DNA of 64,000 nucleotides from Vibrio ostreae (lineage in GTDB: Bacteria; Pseudomonadota; Gammaproteobacteria; Enterobacterales; Vibrionaceae): NCBI RefSeq assembly GCF_019226825.1, contig NZ_CP076643.1:1240001-1304000 (forward strand). The letters are read 5' to 3'. The translations under genes and the position numbers were made by a program. Every line of letters starts with the position of its first letter. Positions within the stretch are counted from its first letter, which is position 1. A model generated the notes under the pieces. That model was given only the letters and a program-made list of their open reading frames with translations, was not told the origin of the DNA and searched no databases. Of the stretch, positions 1 through 8,733 are shown in pieces.

Positions 1-1303
1 CATTGTCTATCAGGTTGCCCAGAATAGTCACTATGTCTTCCGCGTTGATATAACCCGGTAAACAGGCCAGATGCGAGCCATCATCGACATTAAGCTCCAG
101 GCCAATCTCACGCGCTCGCTCTGTCTTACCCAGCAGCATACCGGCGATCAACGGGTCTTTAATCGTTTCACGCAGAAACTCGATCAAACTCTGGTAATGG
201 GCGGTTTCCTGACCAATTAGCTGCTGTACCGCCTCCAGCTCTCCCATTTGCACCAGTCCACTGATGGTATTGAGTTTATTGCGATGTTCATGAGTTTGAG
301 AGCGCAGCATTTCTGCGTACTCTCTGGTCTGGGATAGCTGCTCCGTAAGCTCGCTGATCTCACCACGCAAACGAAAGCTGGATACCGCCCCGACCACTCT
401 GCCTTCAACAACAATCGGACTTCGGTTGGCAATCAAACGCTGTTTGTTGAGATACAACTCGATATCATGGTCTATGGCCCCGGTTTCCAGCACTTTGTAC
501 AGATCGCTATTGGGTAATGAGTCGGTCAACAAGCGATTAATGGCCTTATCGCGGTCGATACCTAAAATGTCACAGGCGCTTTTATTAATTGAACGCAATA
601 CGCCTTTATCATCAATACTGAGAATACCCTCTCTGATCGTACTCATGGTGACATCCAGCTCGACATACAGACGGCCAATCTCCTCCGGCTCAAAGCCCAG
701 AATCGCCTTTTGAAAACGACGTGACACATAACTTGAGACAATACCATTGGCAATTAACACCAAAAAGGTGATCGCGATAAGGTACGTCAGAAATGGTTCG
801 ATCCTGTCTTGTAAACGAGCGAGCAGATACCCCACCGAAACAACGCCGATCACCTGGCCGTTGCTGTCAACTACCGCGGCCTTACCGCGCACCGACTGCC
901 CCAGAGAGCCCTGTGCAAACGAGATGTACTCTTCACCGCCCAGCAAAGCGCGCTCATTATCACCGCCTACCATTGGCTTACCGATTCTCGCGTCAATCGG
1001 ATGAACAATCCGCATCCCTTTATCATCACCAATCACGATGAAAGTGGCGCCGATCAATTGGGTTAAATCGCGGAAACGTTGCTGGATCTCATCAGAGTCA
1101 TCCGCACGTTGAATAACGTCAATCACTATCGACGAGCGGGCCAGAAACGAAGCCACGCCCAGAGCCTTGAGCCCCATCTCTTCTTCCTGAGAATGTTTGA
1201 TGTAGGCAAAGCCGGCGGCGACCAAGACCAACAACTCAATCAAGCCGGACAATGTCATTATGATCAGCATACGTTTGCGAAAGCTGATATCGTTCCATGT
1301 CAT
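1..1303 (-). CDS. Sensor histidine kinase, CitA/DcuS family (3' end cut by window)
   Basis: Read by hand on the minus strand from ATG at 1303 to the left edge: 434 codons, no stop. Seen: a first membrane segment at about residues 12-34, an extracytoplasmic stretch of about 135 residues, a second membrane segment at about 171-192, a cytoplasmic PAS-like region (about 210-315), an H-box HEHRNKL at 338-344, and the beginning of the N-box (GNLIDN) at the edge. This layout and H-box are typical of the CitA/DcuS/DpiB kinases that sense citrate or C4-dicarboxylates with a periplasmic PAS domain and phosphorylate a CitB/DcuR-type regulator, expected just left of the window. The ligand cannot be told from this sequence. 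The kinase is transcribed away from the efflux operon at 2.0 kb. Confidence 0.9.
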   Translation of the reverse strand, partial: MTWNDISFRKRMLIIMTLSGLIELLVLVAAGFAYIKHSQEEEMGLKALGVASFLARSSIVIDVIQRADDSDEIQQRFRDLTQLIGATFIVIGDDKGMRIVHPIDARIGKPMVGGDNERALLGGEEYISFAQGSLGQSVRGKAAVVDSNGQVIGVVSVGYLLARLQDRIEPFLTYLIAITFLVLIANGIVSSYVSRRFQKAILGFEPEEIGRLYVELDVTMSTIREGILSIDDKGVLRSINKSACDILGIDRDKAINRLLTDSLPNSDLYKVLETGAIDHDIELYLNKQRLIANRSPIVVEGRVVGAVSSFRLRGEISELTEQLSQTREYAEMLRSQTHEHRNKLNTISGLVQMGELEAVQQLIGQETAHYQSLIEFLRETIKDPLIAGMLLGKTERAREIGLELNVDDGSHLACLPGYINAEDIVTILGNLIDN

Positions 1304-1434
1304 GAATATCTCCCTGTCCGCCCAAAACTAACACTAATTTAACAAAGGTGCGAAAGCGGGTTCGATAACTGTGAACACAGCGTGTGTTAGCAACTTGCTC
1401 ATTTTGGTGACAAATTTTCATACATCCTCGCCAG

Positions 1435-1456
1435 CATCAAATTGAGTAAAAAATCA
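1435..1456. repeat. 22-bp exact repeat, copy 1
   Basis: These 22 bases, beginning CATCAAATTGAG, recur without mismatch and in the same orientation at 41521-41542 upstream of ihfA. This copy lies 132 bp upstream of the sensor-kinase start. A match of this length is not expected by chance in 64 kb, but the segment is A-rich. Its function is unknown. Confidence 0.5.
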
Positions 1457-1486
1457 TCAACAACTGGATTTTTTTGCAACAATAAA

Positions 1487-1506
1487 ACATGACATAGATC
1501 ACATGC
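1487..1506. promoter_or_regulatory. Possible CRP-type site
   Basis: The sequence ATGACATAGATCACAT has a good right half (GATCACAT) and a degenerate left half compared with TGTGA-N6-TCACA. It lies between the divergent sensor-kinase gene and the small ORF at 1654, where carbon-source control would make sense. The match is only partial. Confidence 0.3.
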
Positions 1507-1653
1507 GATTTGGTTTTTTTTAGCCTGTAGAGGTTCATTCGGTCATATACTGATTGGGCAGTGAGGGCAGAAACGTTGCAGGCAGGGCCAACATAATAAT
1601 TAACTCAATCCTGGTTTGTCGCTTGCGCTACTATCGTAAGAAGGATACTCACC

Positions 1654-1872
1654 ATGGAAAGAGATGCGTTTGGAATATGTTTGTCGCAACAAATGCTGAC
1701 CGAGCACCTGCAGTCAACTTTTACTCATGTTCGTGCTTACGGATCAGAGCAGCAGGATGATCTGCAAGTCGTGCTATCGATACCGCAAATGACAGGACAA
1801 GATCTGCTCGATACCATTCAAAGCACAGAAGAGCTGGTGTGGCGCGCCGACTTTCACTGTCCCGGACGATGA
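1654..1872 (+). CDS. Small hypothetical protein, 72 residues
   Basis: I do not recognise a family. The ORF starts at ATG 1654 and is preceded by AAGAAGGA at a normal ribosome-binding distance, which is the main support. The product is soluble-looking and mildly acidic, with no signal peptide, membrane segment or Cys pair. It sits alone between the divergent sensor kinase and the efflux operon. It could be a real small protein tied to the two-component locus or a chance ORF. Confidence 0.4.
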   Translation: MERDAFGICLSQQMLTEHLQSTFTHVRAYGSEQQDDLQVVLSIPQMTGQDLLDTIQSTEELVWRADFHCPGR

Positions 1873-2009
1873 GCCTGTCTACAAGCAGAAACAGGACTGG
1901 GCTCCTCAGCAACGATAGGGCTCAAAGGCATCATAAAATTGGCCCAACCAACGCTAAATCGACTCTAAGTCTACGCATTTGACTCTTGATGTGTTGATCA
2001 GGAAAATGC

Positions 2010-2053
2010 TGTTATACTCAACGGAAAACCGATAACATAGAGTATAAACTCTA
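2010..2053 (+). promoter_or_regulatory. Extended -10 and palindromic operator of the efflux operon
   Basis: TGT followed by TATACT (2010-2018) forms an extended -10 element. Just downstream, 2038-2053 reads TAGAGT-ATAA-ACTCTA, a perfect 6-bp inverted repeat between the predicted transcript start and the first gene. Such a position suits a repressor of the TetR or MarR kind. No regulator gene is adjacent in the operon direction, so the binding protein is unknown. Confidence 0.45.
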
Positions 2054-2075
2054 ATATCGACGTTTGAGCTTAAGC

Positions 2076-3512
2076 ATGAAAGTGAAATCAATCAGTGTGC
2101 TGTTAACTTCTCTGTTGGCGCTCCCGTCAGCGTTTGCAGCGCCGATCTCCTTTGACCAGGCGTGGGAGATTTTGCAGCGTCAAAACCATTCGTTAGCCGC
2201 CGAGCGCGCCAACGTAGATCATTTTGAGCACCTGTATAACGCCACTTCCAGTCTGAATTTACCTTCAGTGACCGTGGGAGCTAATTATACCCGCCTCGAC
2301 CAAGATGTGACATTGTCACTTAAGCAGGTCGCAGACAGCGCAGGGGGCATTGTCGCACCGGCTGCTCTAGCCCCTCTTTTCACCTCTCTCGGCTCTCTGA
2401 CCTCTACCATCACGGAACGCGATATTTTCAGCTCTTCGATTCGGGCAGTCTGGCCTATTTTTACCGGTGGTCGCATTACTGCTGCGCAAAATGCTGCCGA
2501 AGGCAAAAAGGAAGAAGCACAAAGCCAACTGGCGATGGAAGTTCAGGCACGATATGAAGACCTGGCCAAGTATTATTTCAGCGTGGTCTTAGCGCAGGAA
2601 GTGCTGCAAACCCGTATTGAAGTAGAAAAAGGGCTGACTCAACATCGGGACAACGCGCTTAAGCTCGAACAGCAAGGCCAGATCGCCAGAGTCGAGCGAT
2701 TGCAGGCCGAAGCATCGCTTGATAAAGCAACCGTTGAGCGTAAAAAAGCGCAAAAAGATCTCGATATTGCTCAAAGCGCCCTCACCCAAATCCTCAACCA
2801 ACCACAAATGGTTGAGCCGAGCGGTGATTTGTTTATCAACCCCAGCTTACCGCCAATGAGCGCCTTCATCGATCAGACACTGGCGACTTACCCGGGGCTG
2901 GACTTGCTCAACGCGAAAGAAAAACAGGCCAGCAGCCTTATCAAAGCTGAAAAAGGCAAATACTACCCAGAAGTCTATCTGTACGGCACTTACAACTTAT
3001 ACGAAGATGACTCCCTCGCCAGTGACCTGCGCCCGGACTGGTTAGTCGGCGTCGGCGTCAATGTGCCACTGGTGGAAAATACCGGGCGTAGTGAGCAAGT
3101 GAAAGCCGCCAGCAGTCTGGTCACCCAGGTGAAATACCGTCGTGAACAGGCTAAGCAAGATCTCAGTGTGCTGGTTGAAAAAACCTATAAAGAAGCCGAG
3201 CAAGCTCAGGAAGAAGTGGAAGGACTTAACTCGAGCCTGCAACTGGCTCAGGAAAACCTGCGCTTACGCCAGAAAGCCTTCACTCAAGGACTGTCGACCT
3301 CAGTGGATGTAGTCGATGCCGAGTTATACCTCGCCAGCATTCGTACCCAACAGGCGGTGGCCGGCTTTCACTATCTGATCGCACTGACCAAACTACTGGC
3401 TATTTCCAGTGAAATGGCCACTTTCCCACAATACCAGCAAAGTGCACAGCCACTCAGTACAGCGCCGAATCCATCTGCTGCCATTTCGATGACGGAGAAC
3501 CCAATTTCATGA
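2076..3512 (+). CDS. TolC-family outer membrane efflux protein
   Basis: A 478-residue protein with a clear Sec signal peptide (MKVKSISVLLTSLLAL, cleavage after AFA). Its long heptad-rich helical stretches around residues 130-230 and 340-420 match the duplicated helical hairpins of TolC-type outer membrane factors, which trimerise into a channel-tunnel across the outer membrane and periplasm. I chose ATG 2076 over an in-frame TTG at 2064 because ATG directly opens the signal peptide and has GAG 8-10 bases upstream. The stop overlaps the next ATG (ATGA at 3509-3512), so it is translationally coupled to the HlyD-like adaptor. Substrate unknown. Confidence 0.9.
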   Translation: MKVKSISVLLTSLLALPSAFAAPISFDQAWEILQRQNHSLAAERANVDHFEHLYNATSSLNLPSVTVGANYTRLDQDVTLSLKQVADSAGGIVAPAALAPLFTSLGSLTSTITERDIFSSSIRAVWPIFTGGRITAAQNAAEGKKEEAQSQLAMEVQARYEDLAKYYFSVVLAQEVLQTRIEVEKGLTQHRDNALKLEQQGQIARVERLQAEASLDKATVERKKAQKDLDIAQSALTQILNQPQMVEPSGDLFINPSLPPMSAFIDQTLATYPGLDLLNAKEKQASSLIKAEKGKYYPEVYLYGTYNLYEDDSLASDLRPDWLVGVGVNVPLVENTGRSEQVKAASSLVTQVKYRREQAKQDLSVLVEKTYKEAEQAQEEVEGLNSSLQLAQENLRLRQKAFTQGLSTSVDVVDAELYLASIRTQQAVAGFHYLIALTKLLAISSEMATFPQYQQSAQPLSTAPNPSAAISMTENPIS

Positions 3513-4484
3513 AAACCGTTAAAACGCCTCTGCTCGCGATTATCGCTCTGGCCGCCGCAGGCTGGATCGGTTACAGCTTTTATCTGGCCTATCAACCAGA
3601 ACCGGTGCGCCTGCAAGGTCAGATAGAATCCCAGCAATACAGCATTTCTTCCAAAGTGGCCGGTCGTATTGATCAGGTGTTCGTGCGTAAAGGCGATGAA
3701 GTAAAAAAAGGCCAGTTAATCTTCAGCCTGCACAGCCCGGAAATCGAAGCCAAACTCGAACAGGCGGTCGCCAACCAGAAAGCCGCTGGTGCCATGGCAA
3801 AAAGAGGCTGAAAACGGCGCGCGTCAGCAACAGGTACGTGCGGCGCAAGATCAATGGTTAAAAGCTAAAGCCGCTGCAGAACTGGCCGAGAAAACCTACC
3901 AGCGGGTCAATAACCTTTATAAAGACGGCGTAGTGGCTGAACAGAAACGCGATGAAGCCAACACCCAGTGGCAAGCCGCCAAGTACACCGAAAGCGCAGC
4001 GTTGCAGATGTATAACATGGCACGTGAAGGTGCGCGCAGCGAAACCAAACAAGCCGCTCAGGAAAAAGTCAACGTCGCAGCAGGTGCCGTGGCGGAAGTT
4101 GAGGCCTACGCTGCCGATACTAAGATTGAAAGCTGGTTTGACGGCGAAGTCGCGCAAGTCCTGATGCAAAGTGGCGAATTAGCACCACAGGGCTTTCCCG
4201 TGGTCACCGTGGTGGATAGACAGGATTCCTGGGCAGTACTCAATGTGCGTGAAGATCTGCTCAGTCAGTTTAAAAAAGGCAGCACGTTCAAGGCCTATCT
4301 TCCCGCACTCGATAAGCAGATTGAATTTACCGTTTCCCATATTGCAGTCATGGGTGATTTTGCCACCTGGCGTTCGACAGATTCGGCGCAGGGCTTTGAT
4401 CTACGGACTTTTGAAGTCGAAGCGCGCCCGACAAATCCACAGGCGGATTTACGTATGGGCATGAGCCTGGTGGTTGAGTTGTAG
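3509..4484 (+). CDS. HlyD-family periplasmic adaptor, frameshifted
   Basis: The first 100 codons give an N-terminal membrane anchor (about residues 7-27) and a biotinyl-lipoyl-like domain (GQIESQQYSISSKVAGRI). The rest, a coiled-coil hairpin and beta-barrel region ending at 4484, lies in another frame. The break is at a run of five A at 3799-3803: with four A the reading becomes GAMAKEAENGARQQQ and the protein is continuous at about 325 residues, normal for the family. The role would be to bridge the inner-membrane permeases and the TolC-like channel. Neither half is degenerate, so a sequencing error or a very recent mutation is more likely than an old pseudogene. The next gene starts 2 bases after the stop. 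Confidence 0.85.
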
Positions 4485-4486
4485 CC

Positions 4487-5734
4487 ATGAAGCACGCTTC
4501 GGTTGACCGCAGTCATAGCGGCGCTCATAACGTGGCGAGCCGTGCTGCCGACGGTACCAGTCCGGCTGCAGGCGACGCTGGTCGCCTGCCTGCACAGTGG
4601 CCGCTGCTGCGCAAGGATAAATGGTTGCTGGCCTGCCTGACCTGGTTGCCTATCCTGCTGGCGGCCAGTATTTGGTGGATATTCTCAGCCGGTATCGTTC
4701 ATAACCTGCCCATCGGTGTGGTGGATTTGTCACACAGTCAGCTATCGCGTCAGTTGCAGCGCCATCTTGATGCGACGTCAACCTTAGCGGTCACCCGCCA
4801 ATACCAGAATGTCGCTGCAGCGAAGCAGGACATGGTCACCAGCAACATCTACGCGTTTATTGTGATTCCCAGCCAGTTTGATAAGTCGGTCTATCGCAGT
4901 GAATTGCCGCAGGTCACCACGTTTTACAACAGCCAGTACATTCTGGTCGGACGGGTCATCAGCTCAGCAATCATGCAGGCCGTCGCAACGCTCAACGCTG
5001 AAATAGGGATCGTCACAAGCCTCTCCGCCGGCAATCAGACCACCCAGAGCGCAATGGGCCAGGTCGTGCCGGTACGCACTCAAATCACGCCATTATTTAA
5101 TAAGAACACCAATTACGCCCAATTTCTGGTGTCTGCCATTATTCCGGCCATCTGGCAGATTGTTATCGTGGTGAGCACCATTCTGATTCTCAGCGCCAAT
5201 ACTCGAATTTATGGATTACATCGCTGGCTTGGCCAACGGCCCTTATTGCATCTGAGCCAGACACTGCTGCGTTACTATCCAATTTTCATGATTCAGGGCG
5301 CAGCGTATCTGTTCTGGTTCTACAGCGTATTGCAATGGCCGATGCATGGTAACCTGCTGGTCTTAATCCTGGCCCAGATGATTACCACTATCGGCTGTAT
5401 GATCATGGGCGCCGTTTTTTTCTTCCTTAGCCTGGATCCCGCACGTGCTATGAGCTTCGCGGGTGCATTTACCGCCCCCAGTTTTGCCTTTATGGGCATT
5501 ACCTTTCCAACCAGCGATATGGGGACGATTGCCCAGGCCTGGCGCAGTCTGCTGCCGGTCAGTCACTATATCGAAGTGCAGGTCAGTCAGGTCAGCTACG
5601 GTCTGGGCGGGTTCCAGTCGCTAACACATCTGTTGCCGATGTTCGGGTATTTATTCCCACTGCTGTTAACGGTCGTCCTGATGCGCAAGCATTTGCGCAC
5701 GACACCGGTAAGGAGTGACCATGCGACTGACTGA
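4487..5734 (+). CDS. ABC-2 type transporter permease (first of two)
   Basis: 415 residues. A polar N-terminal tail of about 45 residues precedes the first membrane helix (about 47-70), then a large periplasmic domain (about 75-205) and a block of five or six helices to the C-terminus. This is the ABC2_membrane_3 (YhhJ/YbhR-like) topology. Such permeases pair with a partner and an ATPase to drive export through HlyD and TolC-type partners. It starts 2 bases after the adaptor and overlaps the next permease by 14 bases, so it is clearly one operon. No ATP-binding subunit or Walker motif is present in the operon. Confidence 0.88.
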   Translation: MKHASVDRSHSGAHNVASRAADGTSPAAGDAGRLPAQWPLLRKDKWLLACLTWLPILLAASIWWIFSAGIVHNLPIGVVDLSHSQLSRQLQRHLDATSTLAVTRQYQNVAAAKQDMVTSNIYAFIVIPSQFDKSVYRSELPQVTTFYNSQYILVGRVISSAIMQAVATLNAEIGIVTSLSAGNQTTQSAMGQVVPVRTQITPLFNKNTNYAQFLVSAIIPAIWQIVIVVSTILILSANTRIYGLHRWLGQRPLLHLSQTLLRYYPIFMIQGAAYLFWFYSVLQWPMHGNLLVLILAQMITTIGCMIMGAVFFFLSLDPARAMSFAGAFTAPSFAFMGITFPTSDMGTIAQAWRSLLPVSHYIEVQVSQVSYGLGGFQSLTHLLPMFGYLFPLLLTVVLMRKHLRTTPVRSDHATD

Positions 5735-6878
5735 TTTATTTAAAGCCGAATTAAAGGCCTTATTGAGCAATCCGGTCGTTATGCTGACTATGTTTGGTGG
5801 CGTGCTGTTTTACTCATTCCTCTATCCACTCCCCTACAGCCATCAAACGCCGCGTGAGCAGGCGATCAGCATCGTGAATCTGGATAAGAGTCAGATTAGC
5901 TATCAGCTCGAACGCATGGTCGATGCCACCCCGCAGGTCAAAGTGGTGCAACGGGATCATTCGCTGGAACAAGCAAAGCAGGCTTTTCTGGATCGGAAAG
6001 TGAGCGGAATACTGGTGATACCCGAGCACTTCTATAAAGATCTGCTACTTGGTACCAGCCCGACCCTGGCATTTGCCGGAGACGCTTCCTACTTTCTGGT
6101 CTACGGCACTATCGTTGAAGGTCTGGCGCAAGCGGGCGGCACGCTGTCGGCCCGTGCCCGGGTGACCCGCCTGCTGAGCCAAGGGGAACCTCTTGAGAGT
6201 GCGGCCCATCACTATGCCGCAGTGCAATCGAATTTAAAGCCGACTTTTAATCCGCGTGTCGGTTACGTCGATTACGTCGTTCCTGCGGTGTTTATCCTCA
6301 TTCTGCAGCAAACTCTGGCGATGTCTGCCGGGCTGTTAACCGGCACGCAGCGAGCTGAGTCAGGCGACTGGCAGCAGATTCCGGTACTGCCCCTGCTCTT
6401 CATGCGTACCTTCATCATAGTGGCGCTCTACTACCTGCTCAGCATGTACTATTTCGGGGCCAGCTTCAGCTTGCAAGGCGTGAGTACGATAGGTCAGCCG
6501 ATACAATTACTGACTCTGCTGCTGCCGTTTTTGCTCACAGCCTGTTTTATCGGGATCTGGCTCGGAGCGGTGACACCACGCCGCGAACTGGTCACATTGA
6601 TCGTGCTGATAAGCTCAATGCCGCTGGTGTTTTCCGCCGGATTTATCTGGCCTCTGGAAGCTATACCTACACCTATCATCTGGCTGTCGAACCTGTTCCC
6701 GAGTACACCCGGCATCCAGGGCTTTCTGGCACTCAATCAGATGGGGGCAGAATGGCGCCAAATCGCGCCGCAATGGACCCTGCTGTGGGCACAAGCCGTG
6801 GCATGGGGCAGCCTCGCTTGGTGGCAGCTGCAGCGCAATCACGGCGCTTTAACTGTGAAAGTCAGTCAAGCAGGATAG
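5721..6878 (+). CDS. ABC-2 type transporter permease (second of two)
   Basis: 385 residues with the same architecture as the preceding permease: N-terminal helix (about 20-38), periplasmic domain, then C-terminal helices from about residue 190. ATG 5721 is chosen over an in-frame GTG at 5715 because AGGAG at 5711-5715 is correctly spaced for it. It probably forms a heterodimeric channel with the upstream permease. It is the last gene of the cassette; the next gene is on the opposite strand 86 bases away. Confidence 0.88.
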   Translation: MRLTDLFKAELKALLSNPVVMLTMFGGVLFYSFLYPLPYSHQTPREQAISIVNLDKSQISYQLERMVDATPQVKVVQRDHSLEQAKQAFLDRKVSGILVIPEHFYKDLLLGTSPTLAFAGDASYFLVYGTIVEGLAQAGGTLSARARVTRLLSQGEPLESAAHHYAAVQSNLKPTFNPRVGYVDYVVPAVFILILQQTLAMSAGLLTGTQRAESGDWQQIPVLPLLFMRTFIIVALYYLLSMYYFGASFSLQGVSTIGQPIQLLTLLLPFLLTACFIGIWLGAVTPRRELVTLIVLISSMPLVFSAGFIWPLEAIPTPIIWLSNLFPSTPGIQGFLALNQMGAEWRQIAPQWTLLWAQAVAWGSLAWWQLQRNHGALTVKVSQAG

Positions 6879-6964
6879 CTGTCAGGCTAGCCCGCCTTCT
6901 AACACCGCGGATGTGAGATGAGGGACGGTGGGGCAAAGCGCGCATTAAGCCGTGCTCGCTGATG

Positions 6965-7339
6965 TTAGTCCTGCCATTTTTTACGCATACGTTCGATGGT
7001 CGCCTGCTCTACGCCATGGATGTTGGGATACTCGCCACGACATACCTTAATCACCAGTTTTGCCCGGTGCTGACGGGCGATTTTCTTATACGCAGTCATC
7101 TCCCAGTGCCGCACAAACGTGTTGGCGACCACTACGCTTTTGCCCTGCTTGAGGCAATTTTCTGTCTCTTGCTGACACCAGGCGTGTGCCTGTGCTATCT
7201 GCTCCGGACGGTAGTGATATTCGCCCTGCGCATTGATAAAAAACATATCCGCTTCAAGATGCACCGCCGGTAAAGACTTGGCTAACGTCGATTTTCCCGA
7301 GCCGGGTAAACCACGAATTAAGGTCAGTGTCGGAATCAT
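6965..7339 (-). CDS. Small P-loop kinase-like ATP-binding protein
   Basis: 124 residues. A Walker A loop GLPGSGKST sits at residues 10-18 after a short beta strand, and the rest has the length of a minimal P-loop NTPase of the AAA_33/zeta-toxin-like or polynucleotide-kinase group. HLEADMFF after the P-loop resembles the acidic metal or substrate-binding strand of those kinases. The substrate is not evident, and no antitoxin-like partner is adjacent, so I do not call it a toxin. It is divergent from metA. Confidence 0.75.
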   Translation of the reverse strand: MIPTLTLIRGLPGSGKSTLAKSLPAVHLEADMFFINAQGEYHYRPEQIAQAHAWCQQETENCLKQGKSVVVANTFVRHWEMTAYKKIARQHRAKLVIKVCRGEYPNIHGVEQATIERMRKKWQD

Positions 7340-7406
7340 ATGTGTTCAAATTATGCAAATCATAGCCGGCATACTAACTTAATTTTGTGGCGCACGCATT
7401 TTGCTA

Positions 7407-7462
7407 TCGACAACGCCTATCAGTTAGGTTATAAGTCTAGATGTATAGACGTCCAAATGTAA
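7407..7462 (+). promoter_or_regulatory. metA promoter overlapped by tandem MetJ boxes
   Basis: -35 TCGACA (7407-7412), 17-bp spacer and -10 TATAAG (7430-7435). From 7431 to 7462 run four abutting 8-mers, ATAAGTCT, AGATGTAT, AGACGTCC and AAATGTAA, matching the Met box AGACGTCT at 6, 6, 7 and 4 of 8 positions. MetJ with S-adenosylmethionine binds such tandem boxes cooperatively and would block this promoter. This arrangement also argues against an upstream metA start at 7441, which would lie inside the operator. Confidence 0.8.
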
Positions 7463-7479
7463 CGCTTAGGGAGAAAGCT

Positions 7480-8421
7480 GTGCCGATTAAGATCCCCGAT
7501 CAACTGCCTGCAACTGATGTTTTACGTACTGAGAATATCTTCGTCATGTCGGAAACCCGCGCATCGACCCAGGGTATTCGTCCGCTGAAGGTTCTGATTC
7601 TTAACCTGATGCCAAAAAAAATTGAAACCGAAACTCAGTTCCTGCGTCTGTTATCAAATTCACCGCTTCAGGTGGATATTGAACTGCTGCGTATCGATGA
7701 TCGCCCAAGCAAGAACACACCAGAAGAGCACTTAAACGAATTTTATCGCCAGTTTGAACTGGTCAGACACCGTAACTTCGATGGTCTGATCATTACTGGT
7801 GCGCCTTTAGGTTTAGTGCAATTTGAAGATGTCGTCTACTGGGATCACCTGCAGCAGATTATGAAATGGGCCAAAGAGCATGTGACCTCAACACTTTATG
7901 TGTGTTGGGCAGCACAAGCCGGCCTGAAATTGTTGTATAACCTGCCCAAACAGACACGTGAAGAGAAACTGTCCGGGGTTTATGTGCATGAAAACCTGCA
8001 GCCGTACCATCCGCTGCTGCGTGGTTTCGATGATACCTTCCTGGCACCGCATTCACGTTATGCCGATTTTGCGCCTGGTTATCTGGAAACTCATACCGAC
8101 CTGGATATTCTTGCGACATCTGATGTCGCAGGCGTTTACCTTGCATCGACTAAAGATAAACGTAACGTGTTTGTGACTGGTCATCCGGAGTACGACGCAC
8201 TGACCCTGCATAACGAGTACATTCGTGATCTGGGTGCGGGCCTGGAACCGGTCATGCCGGTGAACTATTATCCGAATGATGATGTTGATAACCCCCCACG
8301 TGCCAGTTGGCGTAGTCACGGACACTTGTTGTTCGCTAACTGGCTGAACTACTGCGTTTATCAGCAAACACCGTACGATCTGGAGCATTTCAGCGAAGAT
8401 AAGTTCACCAAAGACGATTAA
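7480..8421 (+). CDS. metA: Homoserine O-succinyltransferase
   Basis: 313 residues. It transfers an acyl group (succinyl in most enterics and vibrios) from acyl-CoA to homoserine, the first committed step of methionine synthesis in the cytoplasm. The catalytic Cys142 is in YVCWAAQAG, and His235 and Glu237 are in GHPEYD, exactly at the E. coli MetA positions when translation starts at GTG 7480. That start has GGGAG upstream and gives the usual [11 protein letters not shown]-terminus. A longer in-frame ORF from 7441 would run through the MetJ operator and is rejected. It is a single gene with its own terminator. Confidence 0.96.
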   Translation: MPIKIPDQLPATDVLRTENIFVMSETRASTQGIRPLKVLILNLMPKKIETETQFLRLLSNSPLQVDIELLRIDDRPSKNTPEEHLNEFYRQFELVRHRNFDGLIITGAPLGLVQFEDVVYWDHLQQIMKWAKEHVTSTLYVCWAAQAGLKLLYNLPKQTREEKLSGVYVHENLQPYHPLLRGFDDTFLAPHSRYADFAPGYLETHTDLDILATSDVAGVYLASTKDKRNVFVTGHPEYDALTLHNEYIRDLGAGLEPVMPVNYYPNDDVDNPPRASWRSHGHLLFANWLNYCVYQQTPYDLEHFSEDKFTKDD

Positions 8422-8471
8422 TTCTCCATCGAGATTCGCCACAGTTCACTAACATGTTTTGATGACATTGG

Positions 8472-8498
8472 AAGGCCGCCCATCACGCGGCCTTTTTT
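8472..8498 (+). terminator. Rho-independent terminator of metA
   Basis: Stem AAGGCCGC / GCGGCCTT around loop CCATCAC, followed by a T run, 50 bases after the metA stop. Confidence 0.85.
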
Positions 8499-8733
8499 CA
8501 TCCCCTCAGCCATTAGGCATCTCTCTCACAAGCCACAATAAATATGCCGGGTGGCTCGCATTATCCTCTCAGACCGCTGCCGCGCCACCACCATGCTGCT
8601 TACTATTTGTTAATCGAAGCAAAGCTAGCGGACGCTAAAGGGTTAGCTGCAAGCAAAAGTATCGCAGCAAGCGCGCAAAGCATCGTTAGCTTTGTACTGC
8701 AACGCGCGGTTGGGGTATACAGAGGTGGATAGA

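Noticed and set aside
6965..7339. Zeta-toxin of a toxin-antitoxin pair
   Set aside because: The P-loop fits, but the protein is short and there is no antitoxin-sized gene next to it.
7441..7479. A 13-codon longer metA start
   Set aside because: It lies within the MetJ operator and beyond the family N-terminus; GTG 7480 has the ribosome-binding site.
8544..8732. A 62-codon ORF before the PilF-like gene
   Set aside because: No ribosome-binding site, no family and a low-complexity composition.
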